DNA of 64,000 bases. It comes from Tropicimonas sp033101155 (lineage in GTDB: Bacteria > Pseudomonadota > Alphaproteobacteria > Rhodobacterales > Rhodobacteraceae). The stretch covers positions 1 to 64,000 of the forward strand of contig NZ_JAWMPX010000006.1 in the NCBI RefSeq assembly GCF_033101155.1, read 5' to 3'. The notes beneath the pieces are model-generated. The model made no database searches, was not told where the DNA came from, and saw only the letters and a list, made by a program, of their open reading frames with translations. The position numbers and the translations under genes were made by a program. Positions within the stretch are counted from its first letter, which is position 1, and each line of letters starts with the position of its first letter. Below, piece by piece: positions 45,137 to 53,844 of the stretch.

Positions 45137-45212
45137 CTGCGGCCCTTCTCCTCCCTCTTGAGGCCAGCAGACAAAAGCGGCGACACCCTCCTCCCGGTGT
45201 CGCCGCTTTTCT
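45137..45212 (+). ncRNA. cuckoo/CcsR-like small RNA, unit 6, with terminator
   Basis: The first hairpin (ctgcggcc/ggccagcag arms) has the shorter loop CTCCTCCC at 45148-45155. The second is a perfect 15-bp stem, aaaagcggcgacacc (45173-45187) and ggtgtcgccgctttt (45196-45210), with CTCCTCCC in the loop and a T-rich end, acting as terminator. Confidence 0.8.
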
Positions 45213-45412
45213 ATTTTGGAGGGATCGAACAAGACGCCTGGTTTCGCACAGGACGGAGAGTCGCCGCGTCTGCGCCTGCCCTTGGTGTGTCGGCGCATGC
45301 AGGTGGCAAGCGATCCGCCGGGACAGACACGGCTCCGGCAAGGCCGGCCTAGGCCCCTGCTCGGTGCCCATCAATGCCACGGCCCGACGTCCGCAACCTG
45401 TTCAAAACCGTC

Positions 45413-45976
45413 TCAAGCCAGGAACCCCACGGCCTCGCCGGACGCCGCTTCGGCCAGGCAATCAAAGGCATAGCGCGCCACCGATCGGAAGCAGACAAGC
45501 GTGAACGCGCCGGCCTCGTCTATCCAGAATGCCGCCGGAACCTGCGCCAGCCGGGTGCGGCGCAGGTCTCCGGGTCCGAAGGCGGCCGGCGACAGGTCCA
45601 CCGGGCAGAGCCGGGCCAGCACCTCGCGCGCGCCAGGGCCTTCGAGGCGGAAACTGGCGCGCGCATCGGAGACGTCGACCGCGAGGTGATGCACGCCGGC
45701 CAGTTTCTCCTCAAGCGCGGCGACGATCTCGCCCGTCTGGGCGTAGGGCACCAGCAGCAGCAGCTCGTCCGGAGACATCCAGCCAACCGCCGCGTCACCC
45801 GCATGCTCGATCCCGCGTGTGCCGGACATCGCGCAGCCCGTGACAGCTTCCACTGCCGGGGCCAGCTCCGAAAGCGTGCCTCGCAGCGTCACCATTCCCT
45901 GGATCGTGCGTTCTTCGACCTGGGCCACCGGACCCGCGCTGCTTGCCCCGCCAAGGGCCGTGACGGCTTCAGACAT
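45413..45976 (-). CDS. soxG: sarcosine oxidase gamma subunit
   Basis: 187 residues, a GcvT-like subunit of heterotetrameric sarcosine oxidase. Visible stretches include GWMSPDELLLLVPYAQTGEI, VDVSDARASFRLEGPGAREV and the C-terminal FTLVCFRSVARYAFDCLAEA, in the order seen in the family. It is the last gene of the operon; its start overlaps the soxA end by eight bases. The start at 45976 (MSEAVTALGG) is chosen over a longer frame with no family match. Confidence 0.93.
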   Translation of the reverse strand: MSEAVTALGGASSAGPVAQVEERTIQGMVTLRGTLSELAPAVEAVTGCAMSGTRGIEHAGDAAVGWMSPDELLLLVPYAQTGEIVAALEEKLAGVHHLAVDVSDARASFRLEGPGAREVLARLCPVDLSPAAFGPGDLRRTRLAQVPAAFWIDEAGAFTLVCFRSVARYAFDCLAEAASGEAVGFLA

Positions 45977-48900
45977 CCTGTTTCTCCCCTTCCGGGTCAA
46001 AGAAGACCGGGCTGACGATTCTCGCCTCAACCACGCTCTCATCGGTGGCCACGAAGCGAAGCACCTCGCCCATCCGGTCCGGCCCGTGATGGACAAGCCC
46101 CATGGCAATCCCCTTGCCAAGCGTCGGGGACAGATAGGTCGAGGTCACCCGCCCGACCGTGTTGCGCTGGCCGTTGGCATTGTTGCCCTCACCGACGGCA
46201 TAGGCGCCATCGGGAAGAACCGAGCCGTCCAGCGTCTCCAGCCCCACGAGCTTCCAGCGGTCCGGGCTGACCATATGCGTGCGCTCCTGCGCCCGCTTGC
46301 CGAGATAGTCGTCCTTCTTCTTCGAGATCGCCCAGCCGAGGCCGAGATCCTGCGGGATGACCGTCCCATCCGTCTCGTCGCCGATCATGATGAAACCCTT
46401 CTCAGCCCGCATGATATGCAGCGCCTCGGTGCCATAGGGCGTGATCGACCATTCGCGCCCAGCAGACAGCAGCTTGCTCCAAAGCGCCATCGCCTCGCCC
46501 GCCGGTACGGCGATCTCGTAGGACAGCTCGCCGGAGAAGGAGATGCGATAGATCCGCGCCTTGATGCCGTCCAGCTCGCCTTCGGCCCAGCCCATGAAGG
46601 GCAGCGCCTCTTTCGAGACATCCATGCCGCCGAGCTTCTCCAGCAGCCTGCGCGCATTGGGGCCGACCACGGCGATCTGGCCCGATTGCTCGGTGACATT
46701 GGCGACATAGACCTTCCAGTCCCACCACTCGCATTGCAGCCAGTCTTCCATCCAGCCATGAATGCGGTCTGCGCCCCCGGAGGTTGTGTGGCAGAGGAAG
46801 GTCTCCGCGTCGATCCGCGCCACCACGCCGTCATCGGAAAGAAAGCCGTTCTCGTTGCACATCAGCCCGTAGCGACACTTGCCTGGTTTCAGAGTCGACA
46901 TCTTGTTTGTGTAGAGCATGTCCACGAAGCGGCCGGCATCTGGTCCCTTGACGATGATCTTGCCGAGCGTGGAGGCGTCCAGCAGGCCCAGCGAGTTGCG
47001 GGTCGCGAGCACTTCGCGCGCGACCGCCTCGTCATGGCTCTCGCCTTGCTTGGGGTAGCAATAGGGGCGGCGCCAATGGCCGACCGGCTCCCAATAGGCG
47101 CCGTTCCTTTCGTGCCACTCGTGCATCGGCGTGCGGCGCAGCGGCTGGAAGGTCGCCCCGCGCGCCTCGCCGGCGATGGAGCCGAAGGAGATCGGCTGGT
47201 AGGGCGGGCGGAAGGTCGTGGTGCCGACCTGCGGGATCTCGGCGTTCAGGCTGTCGGCGAGGATGGCCAGGCCGTTGATATTGGAGAGCTTGCCCTGGTC
47301 ATTGGCCATGCCGAGCGTGGTGTAGCGCTTGGTCAGCTCGACGCTTTCATAGCCTTCCTTGGCGGCGAGCTGGATGTCCGCGACCTTCACGTCGTTCTGG
47401 AAGTCGAGGAACATCTTCGCGCGCAGTTCGGGCAGCGCCTGTTCCGGCATTACCCAGACCGGCTTCATCGGCACTTCCTCGGCATCCACCGCCTGCGCCG
47501 CGCTTGCCGTTACGGCATAGCCCGCCGCGCCGCAGGCTTCCGCCGCATTGCTGGCCGCGTCCGTGAGTACGGACCCCGTGCCCATTGCGCCCGAAGCAGC
47601 GCCCGCCGTGGTGACAAAGGGTTTGCCGTCTGCACCGGTCGGCGCGCGCGACGGATCGGGATAGAAATGCGCGTTCTCGTCGGACCAGGTGAGCTTGCCG
47701 CCGCAATGGGACCAGAGATGGACCACGGGGGACCAGCCGCCGGACATGGCGACCGCGTCGCATTTGACCGGCGCGCCGGCGCCCCCCGTGCCATTGGCGC
47801 GGCAGAGCATGACGCCTTCGACCCGCTTCTTGCCCTTCACTTTCATGATCGCCGCGCCGCATTCGACCGCAACGCCGCGCCGCATGGCTTCGCGGGCCAG
47901 CGGGCCGTCATTGCGATCGCGGGCATCGACGACGATGGGCACTTCCAGCCCGGCATCGATCAGCGCGAGCACGGTGCGATAGGCGTCGTCGTTGTTGGTG
48001 ACCACGACGACCTTCTCGCCGGGGGCAACGCCGTAATTCACGACGTAGTCGCGCATTGCGGAGGCGAGCATCACGCCGGGCACGTCATTGCCGGCAAAGC
48101 TCAGCGGGCGCTCGATGGCGCCAGTGGCGGTGACGATCTGCTTGGCGCGGATCTTCCAGAGCCGGTGCCGGATCGCGCCATCGCCCGGCATGTGGTCGGA
48201 GACACGCTCATATCCGAGCGCATAGCCATGATCGAAGACACCGGCCCCCATGGTGCGGGTGCGCAGGGTGACGTTTTCCATCGCCTCAAGGGTGGCCAGG
48301 GTCTCGGCAATCCAGCGCTCGGCCGGCTTGCCATCGATCTCGTAGCCATCGACTGGCGCGCGCCCGCCCCAATGCGGGGTCTGTTCCAGAAGCAGCACGC
48401 GGGCGCCGGACTGGCCGGCGGTCAGGGCGGCTTGGAGGCCGGCGATACCGCCGCCGAGGATGAGCACGTCCACGAAGGCGTGGAAATGCTCGTACCTGTC
48501 GGCATCCGGCTCCTGCGGCGGGCGGCCGGAGGCGGCGGCGCTGCGGATGACCGGCTCGTAGACGTGTTTCCAGAAGGCGCGCGGCCACAGGAAGGTCTTG
48601 TAGTAGAAGCCCGCCGGCATGAAGGCGGACATCCAGCCATTCACCGCCATCGCGTCGAATCCGAGCGAGGGCCAGGCGTTTTGCGGCATCGCTGTGAGGC
48701 CGTCGAAGAGCTCGGTGGTGGTGGCGCGCTGGTCGGGTTCGAACCGAGCGCCCTGGCCGAGGCCGACAAGGGCATTGGGCTCTTCCGCTCCGCTGGCGAC
48801 GATGCCGCGCGGGCGGTGGTATTTGTAGGAGCGGTTGACCAGCGTCGTGCCGGCGCCGAGCAGCGCCGAGGCGAGCGTGTCGCCCGCGTAGCCTTCGAGC

Positions 48901-48977
48901 CTGTTGCTGTCGAAGACGAAGCCGAGGGGCTTGGCGCGGTCGATCAGGCGGCCGCCCTGTTCAAGGCGTTTGCTCAT
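45969..48977 (-). CDS. soxA: sarcosine oxidase alpha subunit
   Basis: Large subunit of 1002 residues that binds NAD+ and tetrahydrofolate. The N-terminal part has LEGYAGDTLASALLGAGTT and the dinucleotide motif VLILGGGIAGLQAALTAGQ (about residues 172-190). The C-terminal third is an aminomethyltransferase (GcvT)-like domain with STLGKIIVKGPDAGRFVDML, FSGELSYEIAVPAGEAMALW and PQDLGLGWAISKKKDDYLGK, where the formaldehyde-level carbon is passed to folate. The ATG overlaps the soxD stop (ATGA) and has GGGAGGG upstream. Confidence 0.96.
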   Translation of the reverse strand: MSKRLEQGGRLIDRAKPLGFVFDSNRLEGYAGDTLASALLGAGTTLVNRSYKYHRPRGIVASGAEEPNALVGLGQGARFEPDQRATTTELFDGLTAMPQNAWPSLGFDAMAVNGWMSAFMPAGFYYKTFLWPRAFWKHVYEPVIRSAAASGRPPQEPDADRYEHFHAFVDVLILGGGIAGLQAALTAGQSGARVLLLEQTPHWGGRAPVDGYEIDGKPAERWIAETLATLEAMENVTLRTRTMGAGVFDHGYALGYERVSDHMPGDGAIRHRLWKIRAKQIVTATGAIERPLSFAGNDVPGVMLASAMRDYVVNYGVAPGEKVVVVTNNDDAYRTVLALIDAGLEVPIVVDARDRNDGPLAREAMRRGVAVECGAAIMKVKGKKRVEGVMLCRANGTGGAGAPVKCDAVAMSGGWSPVVHLWSHCGGKLTWSDENAHFYPDPSRAPTGADGKPFVTTAGAASGAMGTGSVLTDAASNAAEACGAAGYAVTASAAQAVDAEEVPMKPVWVMPEQALPELRAKMFLDFQNDVKVADIQLAAKEGYESVELTKRYTTLGMANDQGKLSNINGLAILADSLNAEIPQVGTTTFRPPYQPISFGSIAGEARGATFQPLRRTPMHEWHERNGAYWEPVGHWRRPYCYPKQGESHDEAVAREVLATRNSLGLLDASTLGKIIVKGPDAGRFVDMLYTNKMSTLKPGKCRYGLMCNENGFLSDDGVVARIDAETFLCHTTSGGADRIHGWMEDWLQCEWWDWKVYVANVTEQSGQIAVVGPNARRLLEKLGGMDVSKEALPFMGWAEGELDGIKARIYRISFSGELSYEIAVPAGEAMALWSKLLSAGREWSITPYGTEALHIMRAEKGFIMIGDETDGTVIPQDLGLGWAISKKKDDYLGKRAQERTHMVSPDRWKLVGLETLDGSVLPDGAYAVGEGNNANGQRNTVGRVTSTYLSPTLGKGIAMGLVHHGPDRMGEVLRFVATDESVVEARIVSPVFFDPEGEKQDV

Positions 48978-49297
48978 GGACGTCCCTCCCATCCCGGAAT
49001 GCGCGCGCGGATCTTCTCGACGATCTCGGCGGGCGGCTCGGTGGTTTGTGCTTCATAGGTGCCGAAGACTTCCAGCGTCGTGGTCGAGCGGGCGGCGAGG
49101 AACCACTTGCCGCAGCCATTGGCGTGGCGCCAGCGCTCGAAATGCACACCTTTCGGGTTCGCGCGCTCGAAGAGATAGGCTTCGAATTCCGCGTCCGAGG
49201 CGCCGGGGCCGTGGCGCTTGAGATGCGCCTCGCCGCCGGGGGCCAGCTCGGTTTCGTCGCAATCGATGCCGCAACAGGGGCAGTGGAGGATCAGCAT
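48974..49297 (-). CDS. soxD: sarcosine oxidase delta subunit
   Basis: 107 residues, a small zinc-binding subunit. MLILHCPCCGIDCDETELAP carries the CxxC pair, and RHANGCGKWF carries the His and Cys that complete the zinc site seen in sarcosine oxidase structures. It overlaps soxA. The open frame upstream of 49297 belongs to the neighbouring gene region and is not used. Confidence 0.94.
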   Translation of the reverse strand: MLILHCPCCGIDCDETELAPGGEAHLKRHGPGASDAEFEAYLFERANPKGVHFERWRHANGCGKWFLAARSTTTLEVFGTYEAQTTEPPAEIVEKIRARIPGWEGRP

Positions 49298-49301
49298 GTC
49301 T

Positions 49302-49631
49302 TCATCCTTTTGGCGGCAGGCTGGCAGCATTGAACAGGGACAGCTCCACGAGGGCGCGTCGCAGCGTGTCATCGGTGAAGGCGCCGTCGTCGATCTCGAC
49401 CATCCCGCCCATTTTTCGTCCGGTGAAGGAGAGCGGCTCGGCGCCAAGCTCCAGCGCCGCCGCCTCGCGCTCCTTGCCGACCCGGAACATGGCGCCGTCC
49501 TTCAGGACGCCGCAGACCATGTTGCCGTTCAGCAGGAAACAGAGCCCTCCGAACATCTTCTTCTCCGAGAGGCCGGGCTCGATCCCGAGGTCGGCGCGCA
49601 TGGTTTCGGCGAGCTGTTCAGAATAGGCCAT
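49302..49631 (-). CDS. TfoX/Sxy N-terminal domain protein inside the sox operon
   Basis: 109 residues. MAYSEQLAETMRADLGIEPG, KKMFGGLCFLLNGNMVCGVL and MFRVGKEREAAAL match the TfoX N-terminal fold (the KKMFGG and GNM-C-GV pattern). Such single-domain proteins are common in proteobacteria; their role is largely unknown and does not imply competence. It ends five bases before soxD, so it is probably co-transcribed with it. Confidence 0.88.
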   Translation of the reverse strand: MAYSEQLAETMRADLGIEPGLSEKKMFGGLCFLLNGNMVCGVLKDGAMFRVGKEREAAALELGAEPLSFTGRKMGGMVEIDDGAFTDDTLRRALVELSLFNAASLPPKG

Positions 49632-49892
49632 CCAAGCGGCCTCCCCGGAAAGCGTGGAGGGCGACCAGACCGGGATGCGTTCGACCTCGGGAGGGCGTTC
49701 GCGCCGCTGGTGGTTGGCAATTTATGGTGCAACCCACTGTGACGTTGGCCCGTTTTGCTAGGTTGCAAAACGCCCTCCCTGGGGAGAGGTCGGGCGTGGC
49801 CCGGGCTGGTCGCCCGGGCCGGCAAGCCGATAGGGCGTGCCCATACTGAACTACGGCAGGAACAGCGCAAGCTTTTGGGATAGCGACCATCC

Positions 49893-51140
49893 TCAATGCG
49901 CCACTCCCGCGGCAACGCTCTCGTCGATGAACCGGCCTTCGCGGAAGCGGTCCAGGCCGAATTCGGCGGCCAGTGGCCCCGGCTCGCCCTTGGCGACCAG
50001 CTCCGCCATCGCCCAGCCGGAGCCGGGGATGGACTTGAACCCGCCCGTGCCCCAGCCGGCATTGATGAAGCAATTGCCGAGCGGGGTCCTGGAGATCACC
50101 GGCGAACGGTCGCCCGTCATGTCGACGATTCCGCCCCACATCCGCATCATCTTCAGACGCGAGATCATCGGGAAGGTCTCGACCAGGGCGCGCACCGTCT
50201 CCTCGATATGGTGGAAGGAGCCGCGCTGGGTGTAGTTATTGTAACCATCCGCGCCGCCGCCGATCACCATCTCGCCCTTGTCCGACTGGCTCATATAGCC
50301 ATGCACCGTGTTGGCCATGACCACGCAATCCATGCAGGGCTTGATCGGCTCCGAGACCAGCGCCTGAAGCGCCACCGACTCGATGGGCAGGCGGAAGCCG
50401 GCCATGTCCGCGAGTTGCCCCGAATGCCCCGCCACGACGATGGCGAGCTTGTCACAATCGATATCGCCCTTGTTGGTCGAGACGCCCGAAACCACGCCCT
50501 TTTCGGAGCGCACGCCGGTCACTTCGCATTTCTGGATGATGTCCATCCCCATCGCGGAACAGGCCCGCGCATAGCCCCAGGCGATCGCGTCATGGCGCGC
50601 CGAGCCCGCGCGCGGCTGCCAGAGCGCGCCGAGGACGGGGTAGCGCGGGCCGTCGAGATTGATGATCGGGACAATCTCCTTGACGCGGGCGGGCGTGATG
50701 AACTCCGTCTCCACGCCTTGCAACACATTCGCGTGTGCGGTGCGCTGATAGCCACGTATCTCGTGCTGGGTCTGCGCCAGCATCATCACGCCGCGGGGGC
50801 TGAACATGGCGTTGTAGTTGAGATCCTGACTGAAGGTCTCGTAGAGGCTGCGCGATTTCTCGTAGATCGCGGCGGAGGGGTCCTGCAGGTAATTCGAACG
50901 GATGATGGTCGTGTTCCGCCCCGTGTTGCCGCCGCCGAGCCAGCCCTTTTCCAGCACCGCGATGTCGCGGATTCCGTAATTCTTTCCAAGGTAATAGGCG
51001 GTGGCGAGCCCGTGGCCGCCGGCGCCGATCACGATCACCTTGTACTTCTTTTTCGGCTCCGGCGAGCGCCAGGCGCGCTCCCAGCCGGCATGGTGGCGGA
51101 AGGCTTCGCGGGCGATGGCAAAGGCGGAATAACGGCGCAT
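49893..51140 (-). CDS. soxB: sarcosine oxidase beta subunit
   Basis: Flavin subunit of 415 residues that oxidises the N-methyl group of sarcosine, yielding glycine and H2O2. The FAD motif is YKVIVIGAGGHGLATAYYLG (about residues 32-51), then WLGGGNTGRNTTIIRSNYLQ. ARHDAIAWGYARA carries the His expected to hold covalent FMN, followed by MRMWGGIVDMTGDRSPVISR. The start at 51140 (MRRYSAFAIAREAFR) matches the family. It is the first gene of the operon; about 260 bases with GC hairpins separate it from the TfoX-like gene. Confidence 0.96.
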   Translation of the reverse strand: MRRYSAFAIAREAFRHHAGWERAWRSPEPKKKYKVIVIGAGGHGLATAYYLGKNYGIRDIAVLEKGWLGGGNTGRNTTIIRSNYLQDPSAAIYEKSRSLYETFSQDLNYNAMFSPRGVMMLAQTQHEIRGYQRTAHANVLQGVETEFITPARVKEIVPIINLDGPRYPVLGALWQPRAGSARHDAIAWGYARACSAMGMDIIQKCEVTGVRSEKGVVSGVSTNKGDIDCDKLAIVVAGHSGQLADMAGFRLPIESVALQALVSEPIKPCMDCVVMANTVHGYMSQSDKGEMVIGGGADGYNNYTQRGSFHHIEETVRALVETFPMISRLKMMRMWGGIVDMTGDRSPVISRTPLGNCFINAGWGTGGFKSIPGSGWAMAELVAKGEPGPLAAEFGLDRFREGRFIDESVAAGVAH

Positions 51141-51385
51141 GGGCGGTCCTCGTCCTGGGCAGCGGCGGGCGCCTTGCGGCACCCCGGGCACGGTAATCTT
51201 TTTGGGATCGATTCAGAAAGCACATCCGCCCGCCTGCGGCATCTTGCGTGCGGGAAACGACCTTGTGATCGGCCCCGGGGCCAGCTGGATCGCGGGAAGG
51301 GCTTTGCCCTGCCCAAGGATACGGATAGAGGTGTAATCCGACGCTTAAAAATCGACCAACCCATGGCTGGCCGCCGGGAGGGCTT

Positions 51386-52918
51386 ATGACATTCTGGATA
51401 GTCTCTGGGGCTTTCGCTCTGATTTCCGCGCTGTGGATCGGCTGGACGCTGCTGCGACCGCGTGTGGATTCGGAGGGGCCGGACGCTCTCGATCTGCCGG
51501 TCTATCGCGACCAGCTCAAAGCGGTGGAGAAGGATCTGGCGCGCGGTGTCGTTGCCGAGGACGAAGCGGAGCGGCTGCGCACCGAGATCAAGCGACGTAT
51601 CCTCGAGGCGGACAAGGCGGGCGGGGCAGAGACCCGTGTGGCGCCGAGAGCGCTGAGCTTCGGCGTTGCTGCGCTTGGCGGAGTTGCCGTGATCGGTGGC
51701 GCCTTCCTGATCTACGAGGCGATTGGCGCGCCGGGCTATGGCGACCAGCCGCTCTCCAAACGCCTGGCCGACGCCGAGCAGGCGCGCCGGGACCGCCCGA
51801 GCCAGGCCGAATACGAGGCAAACATCCCGCCCAGCCCGACGCCAGAGATCGACCCGCAATATGCCGAGTTGATCGAGAAGCTGCGGGAAGCGGTCGTCGA
51901 GCGCCCCGAAGAGCTTGAAGGCTGGGTGCTGCTGGCACGCAACGAGGCGCAGCTGGGCAACCTGCCCGCCGCCCATACCGCGCAAGCCAAGGTGATCGAG
52001 CTCAAGGGAGACGGCGCGACGAGCCAGGACTATACGAGCTATGCCGCGATGCTGATCCAGGCCGCTGGCGGTGTGGTCTCGCAGGAGGCCGACCGGGCGC
52101 TGAACGGCGCGCTGGAGTTGGATCCGAAGAATCCCATCGCACGCTACTATGCCGGGCTGATGCACCTGCAGACGGGCCGTCCGGACCAGGCCTTCGCATT
52201 CTGGGAGCCACTGCTGCGCGAGGGGCCGCCATCGGCGCCCTGGATCCCGATCATCCGCGCGCGGCTGGAAAGCGTCGCCTATATGGCCGGGATGCTGGAC
52301 TATCAGCTGCCGCCCGAGGCGGCGATGGGCGCGAATCCGCACGGGGCCGGCGGGCCCTCCATCGAGGAAATGGAAGCGGCTCAGGACATGTCGGAGGAAG
52401 ACCGCCAGGACATGATTCAAGGGATGGTCGATCAGCTCGGTCGCCGCATGGCCGAGGAAGGTGGGCCGCCCTCGGACTGGGCCAAGCTGATCCGGGCGCA
52501 TGGCGTTCTGGGCAATACCGAGCGTGCCGGCCTGATCTGGTCCGAGGCGCAGCGGACATTCTCTTCGGAGGCCGACCTGGCGCCGATCCGCCAGGCCGCA
52601 GCCTTTGCCGGGGTGGAAGAGGTCGGGCCCAATGGCGCGGGGCCGTCGGATGAGGACATCAAGGCGGCGGCTGAGATGTCGCCCGAGGACCGAGAGACGA
52701 TGATCCGCAGCATGGTTGAACAGCTCGGCGACCGGCTGGCGACAGAAGGTGGCCCGCCGCGAGACTGGGCGCGGATGATCTCTTCGCTGGGTGTGCTCGG
52801 CGAACAGGACTGGGCCGCGGCGATCTGGGGCGAGGCGCAGGAGCGCTTCACAGACCCCGAGCACCTGGCCATCGTGCGCGAGGCCGCAGTGGCCATCGGT
52901 CTGGAGCCGGCGCAGTGA
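51386..52918 (+). CDS. ccmI: c-type cytochrome biogenesis protein CcmI
   Basis: 510 residues. There are two N-terminal membrane helices (residues 1-22 and about 90-112) around a cytoplasmic helical loop (LPVYRDQLKAVEKDLARGVV), then a periplasmic TPR region (WVLLARNEAQLGNLPAAHTA, ELDPKNPIARYYAGLMHLQT). The extended C-terminus holds two similar segments, near residues 320-410 and 415-508, each with an M-S-x-E-D-R and EGGPP-DWA pattern. CcmI chaperones apocytochrome c for haem attachment. It is the first of three overlapping genes (ccmI-ruvX-DUF1289). Confidence 0.92.
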   Translation: MTFWIVSGAFALISALWIGWTLLRPRVDSEGPDALDLPVYRDQLKAVEKDLARGVVAEDEAERLRTEIKRRILEADKAGGAETRVAPRALSFGVAALGGVAVIGGAFLIYEAIGAPGYGDQPLSKRLADAEQARRDRPSQAEYEANIPPSPTPEIDPQYAELIEKLREAVVERPEELEGWVLLARNEAQLGNLPAAHTAQAKVIELKGDGATSQDYTSYAAMLIQAAGGVVSQEADRALNGALELDPKNPIARYYAGLMHLQTGRPDQAFAFWEPLLREGPPSAPWIPIIRARLESVAYMAGMLDYQLPPEAAMGANPHGAGGPSIEEMEAAQDMSEEDRQDMIQGMVDQLGRRMAEEGGPPSDWAKLIRAHGVLGNTERAGLIWSEAQRTFSSEADLAPIRQAAAFAGVEEVGPNGAGPSDEDIKAAAEMSPEDRETMIRSMVEQLGDRLATEGGPPRDWARMISSLGVLGEQDWAAAIWGEAQERFTDPEHLAIVREAAVAIGLEPAQ

Positions 52919-53391
52919 TCTGCGAGGACCTTGAAGATTTCGCCGCCGCCCTGCCCTCCATGCGCTCCATCGCCGGACTGGATCTGGGCACAGCGACCAT
53001 CGGCGTCGCCCTCTCGGACCGGCTCCTGAGCACGGCAACGCCCGCGGAAACGATCCGGCGGAAGAAATTCGGCCTGGATGCCGAAACGCTGCTGGCGCTG
53101 CTGGCGACGCGCGAGGCAGGTGGCATCGTGCTCGGCTTGCCGCGCAACATGGATGGAAGCGAAGGCCCGCGCTGCCAGTCGACCCGCGCCTTCGCCCGCA
53201 ACCTGGAGAAGCTGACGGATTTGCCGATCACCTTCTGGGACGAGCGGTTGTCCACCGTGGCCGCCGAAAGAGCGCTCCTGGAGGCGGATACGTCGCGAAA
53301 GCGTCGCGCCGAGGTGATCGACCATGTCGCTGCCGGGTTTATCCTGCAAGGAGCGCTGGACAGGCTGGGGCATATGAGGCGGTCGCTATGA
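52915..53391 (+). CDS. ruvX: Holliday junction resolvase-like protein RuvX/YqgF
   Basis: 158 residues with an RNase H-like fold. SIAGLDLGTATIGVALSDRL carries the first catalytic Asp, IVLGLPRNMDGSEGPR is the family loop, and TFWDERLSTVAAERALLE with the C-terminal AEVIDHVAAGFILQGALD completes the active site. The family acts in pre-16S rRNA processing. The GTG at 52915 overlaps the ccmI stop (GTGA). Confidence 0.93.
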   Translation: MICEDLEDFAAALPSMRSIAGLDLGTATIGVALSDRLLSTATPAETIRRKKFGLDAETLLALLATREAGGIVLGLPRNMDGSEGPRCQSTRAFARNLEKLTDLPITFWDERLSTVAAERALLEADTSRKRRAEVIDHVAAGFILQGALDRLGHMRRSL

Positions 53392-53624
53392 AAGATGACG
53401 ATCTCTGGAAACGGGACGAGGTGGCCTCGCCCTGCAACAAGGTCTGCGTGATCCACCCGGAGGCGCGGATTTGCGCCGGCTGCTATCGGACGATGGACGA
53501 GATCGCCAGCTGGGGCCGACTCTCGGCTCAGGCGCGCACCGACCTGATCGAGGAATTGCCTTCTCGGGCGGGCCTCCTGAAACAACGGCGCGGCGGGCGC
53601 AAGGCACGACGCGCTGACGGATGA
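53388..53624 (+). CDS. DUF1289 family protein
   Basis: 78 residues. SPCNKVCVIHPEARICAGCYRT holds the CxxxC...CxxC cysteine pattern typical of DUF1289, followed by MDEIASWGRLSAQARTDLI and a basic tail. A metal-binding role is likely but unproven. It overlaps the ruvX stop by four bases (ATGA). Confidence 0.9.
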   Translation: MKDDDLWKRDEVASPCNKVCVIHPEARICAGCYRTMDEIASWGRLSAQARTDLIEELPSRAGLLKQRRGGRKARRADG

Positions 53625-53722
53625 GTGGGTGCTGATCAGCATTGAGAGGCCCGTTTCCCGCAAAGAGCCGCAAAGGGCCGTTGGGGTTACGCACTGATTG
53701 GCACGGAATCAAGCCGAAGGCG

Positions 53723-53766
53723 CCGTGCCAGCACCTGCCCGTCCCGGCGGGCTGGCGCTGGCACGG
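53723..53766. terminator. hairpin between convergent genes
   Basis: The outer stem is ccgtgccagc (53723-53732) and gctggcacgg (53757-53766), with an inner GC stem. It lies between the ends of the DUF1289 gene and dusA. No clear T-run is present on either strand. Confidence 0.4.
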
Positions 53767-53844
53767 CTTGGGTTGCGCTTCCTTGCCCGCGCAGCGAGCG
53801 TCCGGTCCGTCCGCACATTGCGTCGCCCGCCGGCCAAACCGTGC

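Noticed and set aside
45819..49058. 1079-residue open frame on the plus strand
   Set aside because: It is antisense to soxA and soxG, which have full family motifs.
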